In this document: positions 63,930-64,000 of the stretch, one piece after another
Numbering within the stretch: position 1 is the first letter of the stretch
Layout: each line of letters begins with the position of its first letter
Made by a program: the position numbers and the translations under genes
Source: Pyrococcus horikoshii OT3
Lineage (GTDB): Archaea; Methanobacteriota_B; Thermococci; Thermococcales; Thermococcaceae
Length of the DNA stretch: 64,000 nt
Direction of reading: 5' to 3'
Assembly (NCBI RefSeq): GCF_000011105.1
Contig: NC_000961.1
Span: 854,662 to 918,661, forward strand
The notes under the pieces: generated by a model
What the model was told of the DNA's origin: nothing
The model's database searches: none
Seen by the model: the letters and a program-made list of their open reading frames with translations, nothing else

Positions 63930-64000
63930 AGGGAGAATTGGATATACATTAAAAACGTTTGGTTGTTAAATTTAGATTCATACCATTACCTGGGAACCTG

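Overview
The window is archaeal and belongs to the Thermococcales. Its proteins include TBP, aIF2-alpha, Nop10, Pus10, NMD3, the archaeal-type prolyl-tRNA synthetase and a CGP-CTERM surface protein. From memory, several proteins look like well-known Pyrococcus horikoshii proteins (LeuRS, the PxpA homologue, CutA1, the 180-residue nicotinamidase, a 356-residue prolidase, TBP), so P. horikoshii is the most likely source; this is recall, not a database match. Many genes have a TATA-like box centred 24-27 bp before the start codon, so many transcripts look leaderless. I used this to choose several starts.

Layout. 1-3.7 kb: sirtuin (cut by the window edge), ASCH-domain protein, Mrp ATPase, EamA transporter, PanB. 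3.7-19.4 kb: a STAND/TPR regulator and a 4436-residue exported CARDB/PKD protein. 19.4-23.9 kb: small membrane protein, PAC2 protein, Nop10 and aIF2-alpha on the minus strand, diverging from Pus10 and a UbiD-type decarboxylase. 23.9-27 kb: leucyl-tRNA synthetase with a structured leader holding a 16-codon reading frame with three consecutive Leu codons. 27-33.6 kb: an AT-richer accessory tract with two decayed exported-protein genes, a CGP-CTERM protein, a DUF4855 protein, a prolidase, and remnants of an M19 dipeptidase and an APC permease. 33.6-36.8 kb: two paralogous archaeal ATPases sharing a 149-bp identical block and similar palindromes at their starts.

36.9-42.4 kb: ribosomal protein L15e with a GC-rich leader, hydrogenase maturation protease, MobA, then an iron-sulfur module (radical SAM protein and two ferredoxin-containing MinD-like ATPases) with DtxR-like boxes and a second 16-bp palindrome. 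That palindrome recurs after tRNA-Leu(CAG), in front of a small Trp/Gly/Arg-rich gene interrupted by two in-frame stops. 42.6-47.6 kb: Asp/Glu-racemase-family protein with PxpABC (5-oxoprolinase), DUF424, NMD3 and CutA1. 47.6-64 kb: a C/D box guide RNA, MetRS, a membrane-tethered HTH protein with an exported partner, an RNA methyltransferase, nicotinamidase, AI-2E-type membrane protein, HIT protein, tRNA-Tyr, UPF0282 hydrolase, Hrq1/MrfA-like helicase, a metallophosphoesterase-fold protein lacking its metal ligands, a flippase, ProRS, a UPF0200 kinase-like protein, TBP and UPF0201.

Most of the window is information-processing and metabolic core. The novelty lies in regulatory DNA (leuS leader, the two palindrome systems, ATPase start-site operators) and in the decayed accessory tract. 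I saw no CRISPR array, no complete insertion sequence and no rRNA.
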